Source of the DNA: Qipengyuania vulgaris | Lineage (GTDB): Bacteria; Pseudomonadota; Alphaproteobacteria; Sphingomonadales; Sphingomonadaceae | Direction of reading: 5' to 3' | DNA: 64,000 bases | Assembly: GCA_000756795.1 (NCBI GenBank) | Contig: CCSI01000005.1 | Span: 62,001-126,000 of the forward strand | In this document: positions 1-9,579 of the stretch, piece by piece | Layout of the letters: every line of letters begins with the position of its first letter | Position numbering within the stretch: the stretch's first letter is position 1 | Made by a program: the position numbers and the translations under genes | Notes under the pieces: model-generated | Seen by the model: only the letters and a program-made list of their open reading frames with translations | Databases searched by the model: none | What the model was told of the DNA's origin: nothing

Positions 1-795
1 AAGACCACCAGCATGGGCCTCGCGGTCGATGCGGTGAAGCGCGGCGAGGCGGGCGCTGCCGTGTCGGCCGGCAACACCGGCGCGCTGATGGCGATGAGCA
101 AGCTCGCGCTGCGCACCATGCCCGGCCTCGACCGGCCTGCTCTGGCGGCGCTGCTGCCGACACTCGGCGATAACGACGTCATCATGCTCGACCTCGGTGC
201 GAACCGCGAATGCGATGCGCGCAATCTCGTGCAGTTTGCCGTCATGGGCGCGGCCTATTCGCGCATCGTGACCGGCAACGAACGCCCGCGCGTGCGCCTG
301 CTCAATATTGGTACCGAGGAGACCAAGGGCACCGAGGATATCCAGGCTGCCGCCGACCGGCTGCGTGCCGCCGATGGCCTTGCCATGCAGTTCGAAGGCT
401 ATGTCGAGGCCGACAAGATCAATCGCGGCGAATGCGATGTGGTCGTGTGCGACGGCTTCTCCGGCAATATCGCGCTGAAAGCCATCGAAGGTGCGGCGCG
501 TTTCGTGACCGACCTGCTCAAGCGGGCCTTTTCGTCCTCCTTCCGTTCGAAAGTGGGATTCCTCGTTTCGCGCCCGGCGACCGAGCTGCTGAAGCACCAC
601 CTCGACCCCAACAACCATAACGGCGCGGTCTTTCTTGGCCTCAATGGCGTGGTCGTGAAGAGCCATGGCAGCGCCAATGCCAAGGGCGTCGCCAACGCGG
701 TTGAAGTGGCAGCACGCCTGCTGGAAGACGACATCACCAATCGCATCGCCAAGGACTTGGGCGCTATCGACACCGAAAGCCTGGGCGCCAAATGA
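1..795 (+). CDS. plsX: Phosphate acyltransferase PlsX (5'-truncated by the window)
   Basis: PlsX makes acyl-phosphate from acyl-ACP and phosphate, the first step of the PlsX/PlsY route to lysophosphatidic acid. The frame is open from base 1 ([15 protein letters not shown]), so the gene begins outside the window; about 265 codons are present against roughly 340-350 in the family, so some 80 N-terminal residues are missing. Family features visible are [21 protein letters not shown] and [13 protein letters not shown]. The ATG at base 13 is internal and is not a start. The stop overlaps fabH by four bases (ATGA), so the two are probably translationally coupled. plsY, the partner enzyme, is at 55.9 kb. 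Identification is firm. Confidence 0.96.
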   Translation, partial: KTTSMGLAVDAVKRGEAGAAVSAGNTGALMAMSKLALRTMPGLDRPALAALLPTLGDNDVIMLDLGANRECDARNLVQFAVMGAAYSRIVTGNERPRVRLLNIGTEETKGTEDIQAAADRLRAADGLAMQFEGYVEADKINRGECDVVVCDGFSGNIALKAIEGAARFVTDLLKRAFSSSFRSKVGFLVSRPATELLKHHLDPNNHNGAVFLGLNGVVVKSHGSANAKGVANAVEVAARLLEDDITNRIAKDLGAIDTESLGAK

Positions 796-1757
796 TTCGT
801 GCGGTCATCACGGGCAGCGGCAGCGCGCTTCCGATAGACTGCGTCACCAACGCCGACCTCGAGGCCCGCGTCGACACGACCGACGAATGGATTGTCGAGC
901 GTACCGGTATCCACCAGCGCTATATCGCGGGTGAGGGTGAAACCACTTCCAGCCTCGCGACCGAAGCCGCGCGGAAGGCACTCGATGACGCAGGCGTGGA
1001 CGCTGCAGATATCGGTCTTATCATCCTCGCGACCGCAACCCCCGACCATACTTTCCCGGCCACTGCCACGCAGGTCCAGCAGGCGCTCGGCTGTCGCGGC
1101 GGCGTGGCGTTCGACGTTCAGGCCGTCTGTTCGGGCTTCCTCTATGCCCTCGGCACGGCAGATTCGCTTCTGCGCACGGGCATGGCAAAGAAAGCGCTGG
1201 TGATCGGCGCAGAGACCTTCAGCCGCATCCTCGACTGGGAGGACCGCACCACCTGCGTGCTCTTCGGCGATGGTGCAGGCGCGGTTGTGCTCGAAGCGCA
1301 GGACGTGGCCGAAGATGGCCCCGGCATCCTCGCCACCAGGCTGCATGCCGACGGCGAGCACAAGGACTTGCTCTATGTCGACGGCGGTCCCTCGACCACG
1401 GGTGAGGTCGGCAAGCTGCGCATGAAAGGCCGCGAGGTTTTCCGCCATGCAGTGGTGAACCTTGCCGATGTGCTTGGCGAAGTGCTCGAGGACGCATCGG
1501 TCGCGGCGGAAGATATCGACTGGGTCGTGCCGCACCAGGCGAACGCTCGAATCCTCGACGCGACCGCGCGCAAGCTCGGGCTTCCGGCGGAGAAAGTGGT
1601 GGTCACGGTGGACCAGCACGCCAACACCTCGGCAGCCTCGGTCCCGCTGGCCTTCGATGTCGCGCGCAAGGACGGGCGCATCAAGCAGGGCGACCTCGTG
1701 ATGTTCGAAGCCATGGGCGGTGGCTTTACCTGGGGTGCCAGCCTCGCGCGGCTATAA
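792..1757 (+). CDS. fabH: Beta-ketoacyl-ACP synthase III (FabH)
   Basis: FabH condenses acetyl-CoA with malonyl-ACP to start fatty acid synthesis. At 321 residues it has the usual length. The Cys-His-Asn triad is visible: Cys113 in AVCSGF, His248 in VVPHQAN and Asn278 in DQHANTS. The glycine-rich end ([16 protein letters not shown]) is typical. The ATG overlaps the plsX stop as ATGA, which fixes the start and makes a plsX-fabH operon. ihfA follows after about 100 bases, an order conserved in many alphaproteobacteria. Confidence 0.97.
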   Translation: MIRAVITGSGSALPIDCVTNADLEARVDTTDEWIVERTGIHQRYIAGEGETTSSLATEAARKALDDAGVDAADIGLIILATATPDHTFPATATQVQQALGCRGGVAFDVQAVCSGFLYALGTADSLLRTGMAKKALVIGAETFSRILDWEDRTTCVLFGDGAGAVVLEAQDVAEDGPGILATRLHADGEHKDLLYVDGGPSTTGEVGKLRMKGREVFRHAVVNLADVLGEVLEDASVAAEDIDWVVPHQANARILDATARKLGLPAEKVVVTVDQHANTSAASVPLAFDVARKDGRIKQGDLVMFEAMGGGFTWGASLARL

Positions 1758-1860
1758 CTTTTGATAGAAAAGTAGCGCTGCTCCATTGCGGGAATCGGCC
1801 AAATACAGTAGGTTGTGAAAATCGCTGGAACCCAGGGTCGCGTCTGGGGAAGGATATAAA

Positions 1861-2166
1861 ATGGATATGATGCGCAGCGTGGGCACGCTGACCCGCGCGG
1901 ACCTCGCCGAAACAATCAACCGCAAGATGGGGCTGAGCCGCTCCGAATCGCTCGACCTCGTCGAAGAAATCCTCGCCAAGATGTGCGATGCGCTCGCTCG
2001 CGGTGAAAACGTCAAGATTTCCGGCTTCGGCAGCTTCGTCCTGCGCGACAAGAAAGAACGCATCGGCCGCAACCCCAAGACGGGCGTCGAAGTGCCGATT
2101 ACTCCGCGCCGCGTGATGACTTTCCGTGCCAGCCAGCTGCTTAAAGAGCGGATAGCTCACAGCTGA
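1861..2166 (+). CDS. ihfA: Integration host factor subunit alpha
   Basis: IHF-alpha is half of a sequence-specific DNA-bending heterodimer of the nucleoid. The 101 residues hold the HU/IHF fold, with [20 protein letters not shown] leading into the beta arm whose proline intercalates between base pairs (RNPKTG), then [13 protein letters not shown]. The IHF-alpha assignment over HU rests on the extended N-terminus ([12 protein letters not shown]) and on its place after fabH and before merR. GGAAGG at 1849-1854 sits seven bases before ATG 1861; ATGs at 1867 and 1870 are in frame but too far from it. The 103-base gap before it probably carries its own promoter, but I could not call one. Confidence 0.95.
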   Translation: MDMMRSVGTLTRADLAETINRKMGLSRSESLDLVEEILAKMCDALARGENVKISGFGSFVLRDKKERIGRNPKTGVEVPITPRRVMTFRASQLLKERIAHS

Positions 2167-2205
2167 GAATTGCCATCGGCCGATGTAGGTGCCTAGGGTA
2201 CCCGC

Positions 2206-2568
2206 ATGGCTGATTTTAGCGACCACAAGGAAGAAGGCGCGCTGCGCACTATTGGCGAGGTTGCCACGGCAACCGGCATCAAGACTCATGTGCTGCGCTA
2301 CTGGGAACAGCAATTCCCGCAGTTGAAGCCGTTGAAGCGCAGCGGTGGCCGCCGATACTATCGCCCCGACGACGTGGCGCTGGTCGAGCGTATTGACCAG
2401 CTTGTGAACAGCGAAGGATATACGCTGAAAGGCGCCAAGGCCGCGCTGCGGGGCGTGCCGGACCAGCAGGCGGTCGCGCAGGCTCCGGCTGAGGGAACTC
2501 CGAGCCATGACATCCTGCCCCAGCTCAAGTCCATCCGCGACACGCTGCGAGCCGCGCTCTCGGCCTAG
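2206..2568 (+). CDS. MerR family transcriptional regulator
   Basis: A 120-residue protein with an N-terminal MerR winged helix-turn-helix ([20 protein letters not shown], then [12 protein letters not shown]). The C-terminal part after about residue 85 is short and has no cysteine pattern for metal sensing, so the ligand is unknown. It follows ihfA by 39 bases in the arrangement typical of alphaproteobacterial plsX-fabH-ihfA-merR clusters, so it is probably a chromosomal housekeeping regulator and not a resistance gene. It ends four bases before the convergent peptidase gene. Confidence 0.9.
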   Translation: MADFSDHKEEGALRTIGEVATATGIKTHVLRYWEQQFPQLKPLKRSGGRRYYRPDDVALVERIDQLVNSEGYTLKGAKAALRGVPDQQAVAQAPAEGTPSHDILPQLKSIRDTLRAALSA

Positions 2569-2572
2569 GCTC

Positions 2573-3928
2573 CTATTCCGACGGGATCAGCGTCAGCTCG
2601 GTCTGGCGTCCGTCGAGGTAGCGGACGTTTTCGCCGTCGAACCATGCATCCTCTTCGCTGCGGAAATCGACACGCTGGTCGCCCCATTCGGGGACCTCGT
2701 GGTAATTGGTGAATTCAATGGACCACGTCGTGCCCGCCTGCACGGGATATTCGCCGCGCGGGTCGGCTTCCTGGTTGTCCCAGAATCCGATGGCCGTGCC
2801 CGCTCCGTGGCCGTGAAAACCGATGGGGTGGCTGTATATCGACGGGTCCAGCCCTTCGGCCAGGGCCGCCTCACGCGCCCGTGCGAGGATGGCGTTGCCG
2901 CTTTCGCCCGCGCGGAATGACGCAGTGAGGATGTCGCCCACGCGGTTGGTGCGCCTTAGTCCCTCGCGCAGCCCCTCGGGCGCCTCGGTTTCGCCGGGCT
3001 TCAGCACATAGGCGAGGTGCTGCGTATCGGTGTTGAGACGCAAATAGGTGATGCCGAAATCGGTCCAGAGCAAGTCACCGGGCTCGATGATCGTATCGCC
3101 CGTCAGCATGCCATCGGCGCCCTGCCGCTGTATTCCGACCGAGGGATGGAACCACGGCGCGATGCCGAGGCTGGCGAGTTTCTCGCGGTACCACCATTGC
3201 ACGTCCTCGGCGGTGGTCACTCCCGGCGTGATGACTTCGCGCGAGAACGCCTCTCCGATGATGGCGTGCGCGATGCGGACGATGCCGGGATAGATGGCCA
3301 GCTCGCGCGGGGTGCGGCTCTCGAGCCAGCGGACGGAAAGGCCTTCGCCGCTGACGATGCGCTCTTCGAGATGCGCGGGTAGCGCCGCTGTCATCGCACG
3401 ATACTGGCTCAAAGTCATGCCGTCGCCAAAGCGCGTACTGTCGGAAAAATTGATGGCAATTTTTGCCGGGTCGCGGCTCTCGATGATGTCCGCAACTGCC
3501 TGCCACTGGTCGGGCTGTTCCTCGGGGAGCCACGCCGGATCGAACAGGCCCGCGAGTCCATAACGGCTGACCGTCAGCCGCTCGATGGGCTGGCCCTCGC
3601 CGGGGTCGAAAAAAATCAGGATGGTCCGCCGCCGCGCGTGGAAGCTCTCGGCATCGAGCATGGTAGCCAGCACCGGCTCTTCGAAATACTCGCGCGACAT
3701 CAGCAGCCACATGTCGATACCCGCCTCGCGCATGATGGCAGGGATGACGGTGTCGAGCCGCTCTTCCAGCATTTCGTCGATAAGGGCCGCGCGCTCCTTC
3801 AACGGAAGGATGGTAGGAAGCGCGGGCCGCAAAACCTCGGTTTGCCGCATCGCGATGGTTTCAGATTGGGCAAACGCCGGAGATGCTACTGCCAAGCAGC
3901 CTGCAAGCGCGATGGCAGTCCCATTCAT
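2573..3928 (-). CDS. M24 family metallopeptidase (Xaa-Pro aminopeptidase-like), exported
   Basis: The 451-residue protein starts with a Sec signal peptide (hydrophobic core then ASPAFAQ-SE), so it acts in the periplasm. An N-terminal creatinase-like domain is followed by the pita-bread M24 domain from about residue 230. Candidate dinuclear metal ligands are the aspartates in LLWTDFGITYLRLNTDTQ, the histidine in GFHGHGAGTA, and the glutamates in WSIEFTNYHEVPEW and near the C-terminus. Proline-specific peptide hydrolysis is inferred from family. The gene lies 13 bases downstream of smc on the same strand, so it may be read through from that block. The stop is next to the convergent merR stop. 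Confidence 0.88.
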   Translation of the reverse strand: MNGTAIALAGCLAVASPAFAQSETIAMRQTEVLRPALPTILPLKERAALIDEMLEERLDTVIPAIMREAGIDMWLLMSREYFEEPVLATMLDAESFHARRRTILIFFDPGEGQPIERLTVSRYGLAGLFDPAWLPEEQPDQWQAVADIIESRDPAKIAINFSDSTRFGDGMTLSQYRAMTAALPAHLEERIVSGEGLSVRWLESRTPRELAIYPGIVRIAHAIIGEAFSREVITPGVTTAEDVQWWYREKLASLGIAPWFHPSVGIQRQGADGMLTGDTIIEPGDLLWTDFGITYLRLNTDTQHLAYVLKPGETEAPEGLREGLRRTNRVGDILTASFRAGESGNAILARAREAALAEGLDPSIYSHPIGFHGHGAGTAIGFWDNQEADPRGEYPVQAGTTWSIEFTNYHEVPEWGDQRVDFRSEEDAWFDGENVRYLDGRQTELTLIPSE

Positions 3929-3941
3929 CCCGGAAAGCCTC

Positions 3942-6900
3942 CTATTCCGCCGCCAGCAATTCTTCCGCCGCGCCGAGGTCGACGCTGACGAGGCGGCTGA
4001 CGCCTTTTTCGATCATCGTCACGCCGAACAGGCGATGCATGCGGCTCATGGTCACGGCGTTGTGGGTGACGATGAGGTAGCGGGTGTCGGTTTCCTTCAC
4101 CATAGCTTCCAACAGGTCGCAGAAGCGGTCGATATTGGCGTCGTCCAGCGGTGCGTCGACTTCGTCGAGTACGCAGATGGGGGCGGGGTTTGTCAGGAAC
4201 AGCGCGAAGATGAGTGCGGTGGCGGTCAGCGCCTGTTCGCCGCCCGACAGCAGGGTGAGCGACTGGAGACGCTTCCCCGGCGGCTGGGCGAAGATTTCAA
4301 GGCCGGCTTCCAAGGGGTCGTCGCTGTCGATGAGCGCGAGATGCGCCTCGCCGCCTTCGAACAGGCGGGTGAAGAGGCGCATGAAGTGGCCGTTGACCTG
4401 CTCGAACGCCTCACGCAGCCGTTCGCGGCCTTCGCGGTTCAGATTGCCGATCGAGCCGCGCAGCCGGTTGACCGCCTCGCGCAGTTCCTCCTGCTCGGCG
4501 GCGTTGGTGCCGTGTTCGGCCTCGATCTTCTCCAGTTCTTCGGCAGCGACAAGGTTGACCGGGCCGATGCGCTCGCGGCTGGCGGTGAGGCGGTCCATCT
4601 CTTCGGTTTCCGCCTCAGCGGCCTTGACGCTGTCCTCCTCGAATTCGAATTTGCCCGGCAGGAGCGGGGGAGGGGACTGGAAGCGCTCGCCCGAGATGCG
4701 TGCCATCTCGATGCGGCGGCTGTCCTGGTTTTCCGCGCGGGCGGAGAGGCCGGCGCGGTTCTCGCGCGCTTCGGCGAGGGTTTCGTTGGCGGCAGAGAAA
4801 GCACGGTCGGCGGTTTGCGCCGTTTCGTTCGCGGCAGCGACCGCCTTCTCGGCTTCGGCAAGTTCCGCGCTGAGCCGCTCGCGTACCGTGTCGCCCTGTT
4901 CGATCTCGCGCATCAGGCCTTCGGGCTTGGCGGCGAAGACGGCGCGCTCTTCGGCGATTTCCTCGAAGCGGCGAGCCATGTCGGAGAGGCGGCGGGCCGC
5001 TTCGCCCGAGCGCGCCTGCCAGTTGGCCATGTCGCTGCGCTGGGCGGCGGTGCGTTCGCGCGCGACGGCGAGCGATTGGTCATGCGCGGCGAGCTCGGCG
5101 GCGCGGGCCTGCAGCATCGAGCGGGCGGCCTCGTTCTTCGCGCGTGCGGCTTCGAGCGAGGCGCGGCCTGCCTCGGGGTCGGGCAGGGCATCGCGTTTCG
5201 CTTCGGCGGCGGCGAGGTCGGATTTTGCCCCGCCGACGATGTCACCGTGTTCTTTCTCGGCTTGGGCCAGTTCTTCGAGGCGCGCTGCGACGCGCTCGCG
5301 AGCCGCTTCCGCCTGGTCGAGTGCGCGCAGGGCCTGACGCTCGGCTTCGGTGGCCAAAGACAATTCGCGCTCTGCCGCCACGAGGTTGCGCTGGAGCTCT
5401 GACAGGGTGTCGCTGGCCCGCGCCTGCTGCTTCTCTGCGTCGTCCACTGCCGCCTGCAGCTTTGGGACCAGCGTATCGAGCTCGGCAAAACGGTTCTCGG
5501 CCTCGAGCCGCGCCGCTTCCGCCGCGCCTTCGCCGCGCACCACGAGGCCATCCCAGCGGCGCAGCAAGCCGTCCATGGTGACGAGGTTTTCACCCGGCCC
5601 GAGCGCGCGGCCATCGTCGCTATCAACGACATGGACAAGGGCGAGGCGTGCCCGCAATTCCTCGGGGCACTCTGCCACATGGTCGGCGAGGCTATCGGCG
5701 ACATTCTTCGGTGCCTTGGCCCCGGTCCAGTAGCGCCCGTCGCTTCCTTCCTCGGGTGAGCCAATAAGAGCCTTACCGTCGCGGCCAAGCGCTGCGGCGA
5801 CCGCGCGTTCATAGCCCTTTTCGGCGCGGACCCCATCCAGCGCCTGCTTCCGGCCCGACCGCTTGGCGGCAGCGCGTTCGCGCGCCTCGCGGTCACGTTT
5901 GAGCGCATCATATTCGCGGCTTACGCCAGAGAGTTCGGCCTTGGCCGCGGAATAGGCACTCGCGGCGTCGTCGCGCTGCGCTTGCAAATCGGCCTTGCGA
6001 GCCTGCATCTCTTCGATGATTGTACGCTTTGCAGCAATTTCGGCAGTCGCCTCGTGCGCCGCATCGCGAGCGTTCTCTACCTCGCCATCGAGGTCCTCGG
6101 CGGCAAGCGCCTCGCGTTGTTCGGCAATGCGGCGACCTTCGGCCTCGACCCTTTCGAGCCGCGCCCTGGCCTGGTTGACCTCGGCTTCGACCACGCGCCA
6201 TTCCGCCTCGACACCGGCATTGTCGGCGGTGGCCTTTGCCAGAGCGAGCTCGGCAGTCCGGCTGGCGCGTTCGGCATCCTCGCTCTGCGCCACCAGCTTG
6301 GGGCGGCGTTCCTCGTCGGCGGCGAGGGTCTTCTCGCCGGCGGCCAGTTCCCTTTCGAGCCGTGCCAGCGCCTCGGCCGCATCCTTGGTCATGCGGTCTG
6401 CATCGCCGCGGTCTTCTTCGAGCCGCGTCTTCTGGCGGTCGAGGTCGGCAAGCCGCTGTTCGGCAGCTTCGAGCTGGCTGGTGAGCGCGGCCATGCGGTG
6501 GCCGTGCGCGCTGGCATCGTCGCGGCGGTCGGCCTGTTCCTCGCGCGCGTCGGCGAGTTTTTCCGCTGCCTCGCGCTGGTCTTTCTGCGCCTCGTCGGCA
6601 GCCTTCTGCGCCTCCGCCACCCGCGCATCGGCGTCGGCGGCGGCCTTTTTCGCCTCATCCGCAGCCGCAGCAGCATCGCGCCAGCGGGCAAAGACGAGCC
6701 GCGCCTCGGCAGTCTTTATCTCGTCGGAGAGCTTGCGATAGCGTTCGGCCTGCTTGGCCTGCCGCCTCAGCGACGCAATCTGGCTGTCGAGGCCTGCCAT
6801 CAGGTCTTCGAGCCGTTCGAGGTTTTTCTCGGTCGAGCGCAGCTTGCTCTCGGCATCGCGGCGACGGACGTGGAGGCCTGCGATGCCCGCAGCCTCTTCC

Positions 6901-7364
6901 AGCATCATGCGGCGTTCGACCGGCTTGGCAGCGATGACCTGCGCAATCTTGCCCTGGCTCACCAGCGCCGGGCTGTGCGCACCTGTCGCAGCATCGGCGA
7001 AGGTCAGAGCGACATCCTTGGCGCGCACGTCCTTGCCGTTGACGCGGTAGGCGGAACCTGCGCCGCGTTCGATACGGCGCACGACTTCCAACTCGTCGCC
7101 GTCACCGTCCTCGGCGGAAAGGACCACCTCTGCAAAATCGCGGGGAGGGCGGCTCGCGGTACCGGCGAAGATGACGTCTTCCATCCCGCCCGAGCGCATG
7201 GACTTGGGCGAGTTCTCGCCCATCACCCAGCGGATGGCTTCGAGCAGGTTGGACTTGCCGCAGCCATTGGGGCCGACGACGCCCGTCAGCCCGGGCTCGA
7301 TACGCAGCGTGGAGGGCTCGACGAAGCTCTTGAAACCGCTCAACCTGAGCTGTTTGATGAGCAT
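3942..7364 (-). CDS. smc: Chromosome segregation protein SMC
   Basis: SMC is the ATPase core of condensin, working with ScpA and ScpB. The 1140-residue chain has the classic order: N-terminal Walker A (GPNGCGKS, residues 31-38), a long coiled coil rich in Ala, Glu and Arg, a hinge near residues 500-620 (around KGYERAVAAALG), a second coiled coil, then the ABC signature LSGGEQALTATALI and Walker B CVLDEVDAPLDD with the D-loop. The Ala/Glu/Arg-rich coil leaves very long open frames on the opposite strand, which are artefacts. It lies 24 bases after the DsbA-like lipoprotein gene on the same strand. scpA and scpB are not in the window. Confidence 0.97.
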   Translation of the reverse strand: MLIKQLRLSGFKSFVEPSTLRIEPGLTGVVGPNGCGKSNLLEAIRWVMGENSPKSMRSGGMEDVIFAGTASRPPRDFAEVVLSAEDGDGDELEVVRRIERGAGSAYRVNGKDVRAKDVALTFADAATGAHSPALVSQGKIAQVIAAKPVERRMMLEEAAGIAGLHVRRRDAESKLRSTEKNLERLEDLMAGLDSQIASLRRQAKQAERYRKLSDEIKTAEARLVFARWRDAAAAADEAKKAAADADARVAEAQKAADEAQKDQREAAEKLADAREEQADRRDDASAHGHRMAALTSQLEAAEQRLADLDRQKTRLEEDRGDADRMTKDAAEALARLERELAAGEKTLAADEERRPKLVAQSEDAERASRTAELALAKATADNAGVEAEWRVVEAEVNQARARLERVEAEGRRIAEQREALAAEDLDGEVENARDAAHEATAEIAAKRTIIEEMQARKADLQAQRDDAASAYSAAKAELSGVSREYDALKRDREARERAAAKRSGRKQALDGVRAEKGYERAVAAALGRDGKALIGSPEEGSDGRYWTGAKAPKNVADSLADHVAECPEELRARLALVHVVDSDDGRALGPGENLVTMDGLLRRWDGLVVRGEGAAEAARLEAENRFAELDTLVPKLQAAVDDAEKQQARASDTLSELQRNLVAAERELSLATEAERQALRALDQAEAARERVAARLEELAQAEKEHGDIVGGAKSDLAAAEAKRDALPDPEAGRASLEAARAKNEAARSMLQARAAELAAHDQSLAVARERTAAQRSDMANWQARSGEAARRLSDMARRFEEIAEERAVFAAKPEGLMREIEQGDTVRERLSAELAEAEKAVAAANETAQTADRAFSAANETLAEARENRAGLSARAENQDSRRIEMARISGERFQSPPPLLPGKFEFEEDSVKAAEAETEEMDRLTASRERIGPVNLVAAEELEKIEAEHGTNAAEQEELREAVNRLRGSIGNLNREGRERLREAFEQVNGHFMRLFTRLFEGGEAHLALIDSDDPLEAGLEIFAQPPGKRLQSLTLLSGGEQALTATALIFALFLTNPAPICVLDEVDAPLDDANIDRFCDLLEAMVKETDTRYLIVTHNAVTMSRMHRLFGVTMIEKGVSRLVSVDLGAAEELLAAE

Positions 7365-7388
7365 CGTCTCTAGCCCCCCGACCCGCGC

Positions 7389-8135
7389 TTACCTCGCGCC
7401 GGCGCGCTGGAGGATGGGTTCGAGCTGCGGCCAGAGATTGGCCTCGACCCGATTGCCGTTGAGGAAGAAGGTCGGCGTTCCGGTCACGTTGAATTCTTCC
7501 GACTGGCTGGTCGAATTGTTGGCTATGGTTTCATAGGCATCGGCATCGGCTAGGCAGGTGCGTGCCTGGTCTTCCGAAATACCGCGAGCCGCGAAGAAAT
7601 CATAGAAACCTGCGATCTCGGCCAGTCGGACCATGCGCTGTTCGGGCGGTAGATCGAGCGACTGCTGGATTGCCTGGCCATTGTCGAACACGCCCTGCAG
7701 GACCTGTTGCTGGTTCTGGAACACCTGCTTCGACAGCGGGTGAACCATTTCCGGAGTGCCGCAGCGCACGAGGGTGGCCAGCGCAAGGTCGTGCGGTCCG
7801 TGAATCTGGTTGCGCAATTCAAAGCTAACGACGCCGGAATTAATGTAATTCTCGGTCAGCGGATCGTCGCCTTCTGCCGCGAAACGCGCACAGGTGGGGC
7901 AGGTCAAAGAGGCATATTCGACGAGCTTGAGCGGCGCGTCGGGATTGCCCTTGAGATAACCATCGTATTCGGTGACTGTAATCTGGTCCGCCCAGCTGGT
8001 GCCCTCCGGCGCTTCGATCGGAGCGATGGCATCGCCTTCCAGCGAAGCGGCGTCGGCTTCCCCGGCACCATCGCTACAGGCGGCGGCCATCAGGGTAAGC
8101 GGGGCAAGCAGGGCAAATCGAAGGCTACGGGTCAT
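7389..8135 (-). CDS. DsbA-like thioredoxin-fold lipoprotein
   Basis: A 248-residue thiol oxidoreductase of the thioredoxin_4/DsbA group. The lipobox LMAAAC puts a lipidated cysteine at residue 20, so the protein is membrane-anchored on the periplasmic side. The active site is C79-P-T-C82 (YASLTCPTCARFA), and the cis-Pro loop is TGTPTFFLNG. It is a paralogue of the soluble protein encoded at 8249-8974, with the same architecture but a different dithiol and anchoring. Function in disulfide formation or exchange of exported proteins is inferred from fold and motif. It is followed by smc with a 24-base gap. Confidence 0.9.
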   Translation of the reverse strand: MTRSLRFALLAPLTLMAAACSDGAGEADAASLEGDAIAPIEAPEGTSWADQITVTEYDGYLKGNPDAPLKLVEYASLTCPTCARFAAEGDDPLTENYINSGVVSFELRNQIHGPHDLALATLVRCGTPEMVHPLSKQVFQNQQQVLQGVFDNGQAIQQSLDLPPEQRMVRLAEIAGFYDFFAARGISEDQARTCLADADAYETIANNSTSQSEEFNVTGTPTFFLNGNRVEANLWPQLEPILQRAGAR

Positions 8136-8248
8136 TTCTATCCTCGTGTGTGGACCTGAAAGGCTATGTCATGCAGGCGCGAAGGTGAAGCACAGCCTCA
8201 GCCGTGTCCACAGGGCTGTCCCCCGCTAAAACGCGACAGGGGTGGCAA

Positions 8249-8974
8249 TCAGCGCGGCTGGCTGAAAAATTTGTCTAGATGGGGCTGAAGGGACGGCCAG
8301 TCGTGCGCCTCGAGTTTGCGGCCGCTCATGATGAATGTCGGCGTGCCCTGAAGGCCGAACTTCTGGATATCCGCCTGGCTCTGGCCGGCAATTGCGCGGG
8401 CCTTTGCCTCATCGGTGAGGCACCGGTCGAGCTGGCTGCGCGAATAGCCGCGGCCCTCCATGATCTCGTAAAAGCCCAGGTCGCTGGCAATTGCCTGCAT
8501 GCGGCTGCCGATGCTGCCGAAGCGCCAGCGAGCGGTCTGCGCCTGCGTGGCCTTGCGGGCAGTGGCCATCCATTCGTCATGCTTGAGGATGAGCGCCTCG
8601 TGGTTGCCCATGAATTTCGCGGGGTCCCCGCACTGCGCGGACAAGGCCGCGGTCATGTCGATGGGATCGCGAATGAGGTGGCGAATCTCATAACTCACCT
8701 TGCCGGTAGGCACATAGAGCAGCTTGATGGCCCCGTCGCCCGTGCGCGCAAAGTCGGCGCAGTGCGAGCAGGTATAGCTCATGAATTCGACCAGCTTCAC
8801 CTCTGCTTCGGGATTGCCGATGCGGTGGCCGCCCTCGGTCGCCACGATACTGTTGGCCCAGACCGCTTTCTTCTCTGGCGCCAGCTTTTTCGTGTCCTGC
8901 GCAGTCGCGCCCACAGCCAGCATAGAAGCCGCTGTGAACAGCAGGGGGCGGATAAATCGGGTGATGCGAGCCAC
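8249..8974 (-). CDS. DsbA-like periplasmic thioredoxin-fold protein
   Basis: The 241 residues begin with a cleavable signal (MLAVGATAQ-DT). The catalytic pair is C69-S-H-C72 (MSYTCSHCADFA), and QGTPTFIMSG supplies the cis-proline loop. The CxHC centre resembles strongly oxidising DsbA enzymes more than the CPTC of its neighbour, so the pair may divide oxidation and isomerase-like work; that division is inference. It starts three bases after the dciA stop, so it is co-transcribed with it. The 113 bases between the two DsbA-like genes contain no convincing terminator. Confidence 0.9.
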   Translation of the reverse strand: MARITRFIRPLLFTAASMLAVGATAQDTKKLAPEKKAVWANSIVATEGGHRIGNPEAEVKLVEFMSYTCSHCADFARTGDGAIKLLYVPTGKVSYEIRHLIRDPIDMTAALSAQCGDPAKFMGNHEALILKHDEWMATARKATQAQTARWRFGSIGSRMQAIASDLGFYEIMEGRGYSRSQLDRCLTDEAKARAIAGQSQADIQKFGLQGTPTFIMSGRKLEAHDWPSLQPHLDKFFSQPR

Positions 8975-8977
8975 TGG

Positions 8978-9565
8978 TTAGTCTTTCCTGTTGTCTTCGT
9001 CACCAAAGCTGCGCGCCAGCGATTCCAGCACGGTGCGCAGTTCCGGGTCACCAATATCGCGCAGGCTGTCGCCCAATTCCATCGGAATCGGCTTGAGCGA
9101 CGGCGGCGCCTTTGCCTTGTTCCTGTCCTCCGGCGGCTTAACGGCACCTTGCCGGAGCTTGATACGCGCCACCGCCTTGTATCCGAAGAAGCGGTTCACC
9201 CGCTCGGTAATCTCGGGCAGCACCTGCTGGATGAGCGGCGCATGGGCTGGCAGGACGACGAGTTCGAGGATGCCTTCCGACTTTTCGCCCGGCGGAAAAC
9301 GGATCATTTCGGGCGTACAGACCCGCGCGTGTGTTTCGCCGACGATTTCGGGCCAGCGGCTGACGACGCTGCTCTGGACGAAGCCGAAGCGGCGAAACGC
9401 GGGCCGACCGATTTGCGGCATGAGATCCGAAATGGCCTTCGCGCCGCCGCCGCGAGGGCGTTCATATGGCTTGAAGGCTTTTTTTCGGCCGACCGCTGCG
9501 CTGCTTGAGGCCGGCTTGCCCTTCTGATTGTCTGTCTTGTCGCTTCCCATTGTGCGGGCGCTCAT
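8978..9565 (-). CDS. dciA: DciA (DUF721) family replicative-helicase loader/operator
   Basis: The 195-residue protein holds the DUF721 core (about residues 45-140: FVQSSVVSRWPEIVG, then LVVLPAHAPLIQQVLPEITERVN). DciA proteins assist loading or stimulation of DnaB in bacteria that lack DnaC. Basic and low-complexity N- and C-terminal tails flank the core, as is usual. Starts at 9565 or 9550 (MGSDKTDNQ) are both possible. It is divergent from mutY, which begins only about 14 bases away, so promoters for the two must overlap. The gene symbol is assigned by family, not by experiment. Confidence 0.85.
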   Translation of the reverse strand: MSARTMGSDKTDNQKGKPASSSAAVGRKKAFKPYERPRGGGAKAISDLMPQIGRPAFRRFGFVQSSVVSRWPEIVGETHARVCTPEMIRFPPGEKSEGILELVVLPAHAPLIQQVLPEITERVNRFFGYKAVARIKLRQGAVKPPEDRNKAKAPPSLKPIPMELGDSLRDIGDPELRTVLESLARSFGDEDNRKD

Positions 9566-9579
9566 GCCATAGGCTGGGC

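Noticed and set aside
399..1619. A 406-codon open frame opposite plsX and fabH
   Set aside because: It is antisense to two firmly identified genes and has no recognised domain.
3585..5402. A 605-codon open frame opposite smc
   Set aside because: It lies antisense to the alanine/glutamate-rich coiled coil of smc; GC-rich codons leave few stops, and the translated product has no domain or plausible start.
5982..7373. A 463-codon open frame opposite smc
   Set aside because: Same cause: a shadow of the smc coding strand with no family features.
8136..8248. A possible hairpin between the two DsbA-like genes (CCCCTGTC against GACAGGGG-like bases)
   Set aside because: The pairing is short and the loop positions do not give a T run, so no terminator was called.
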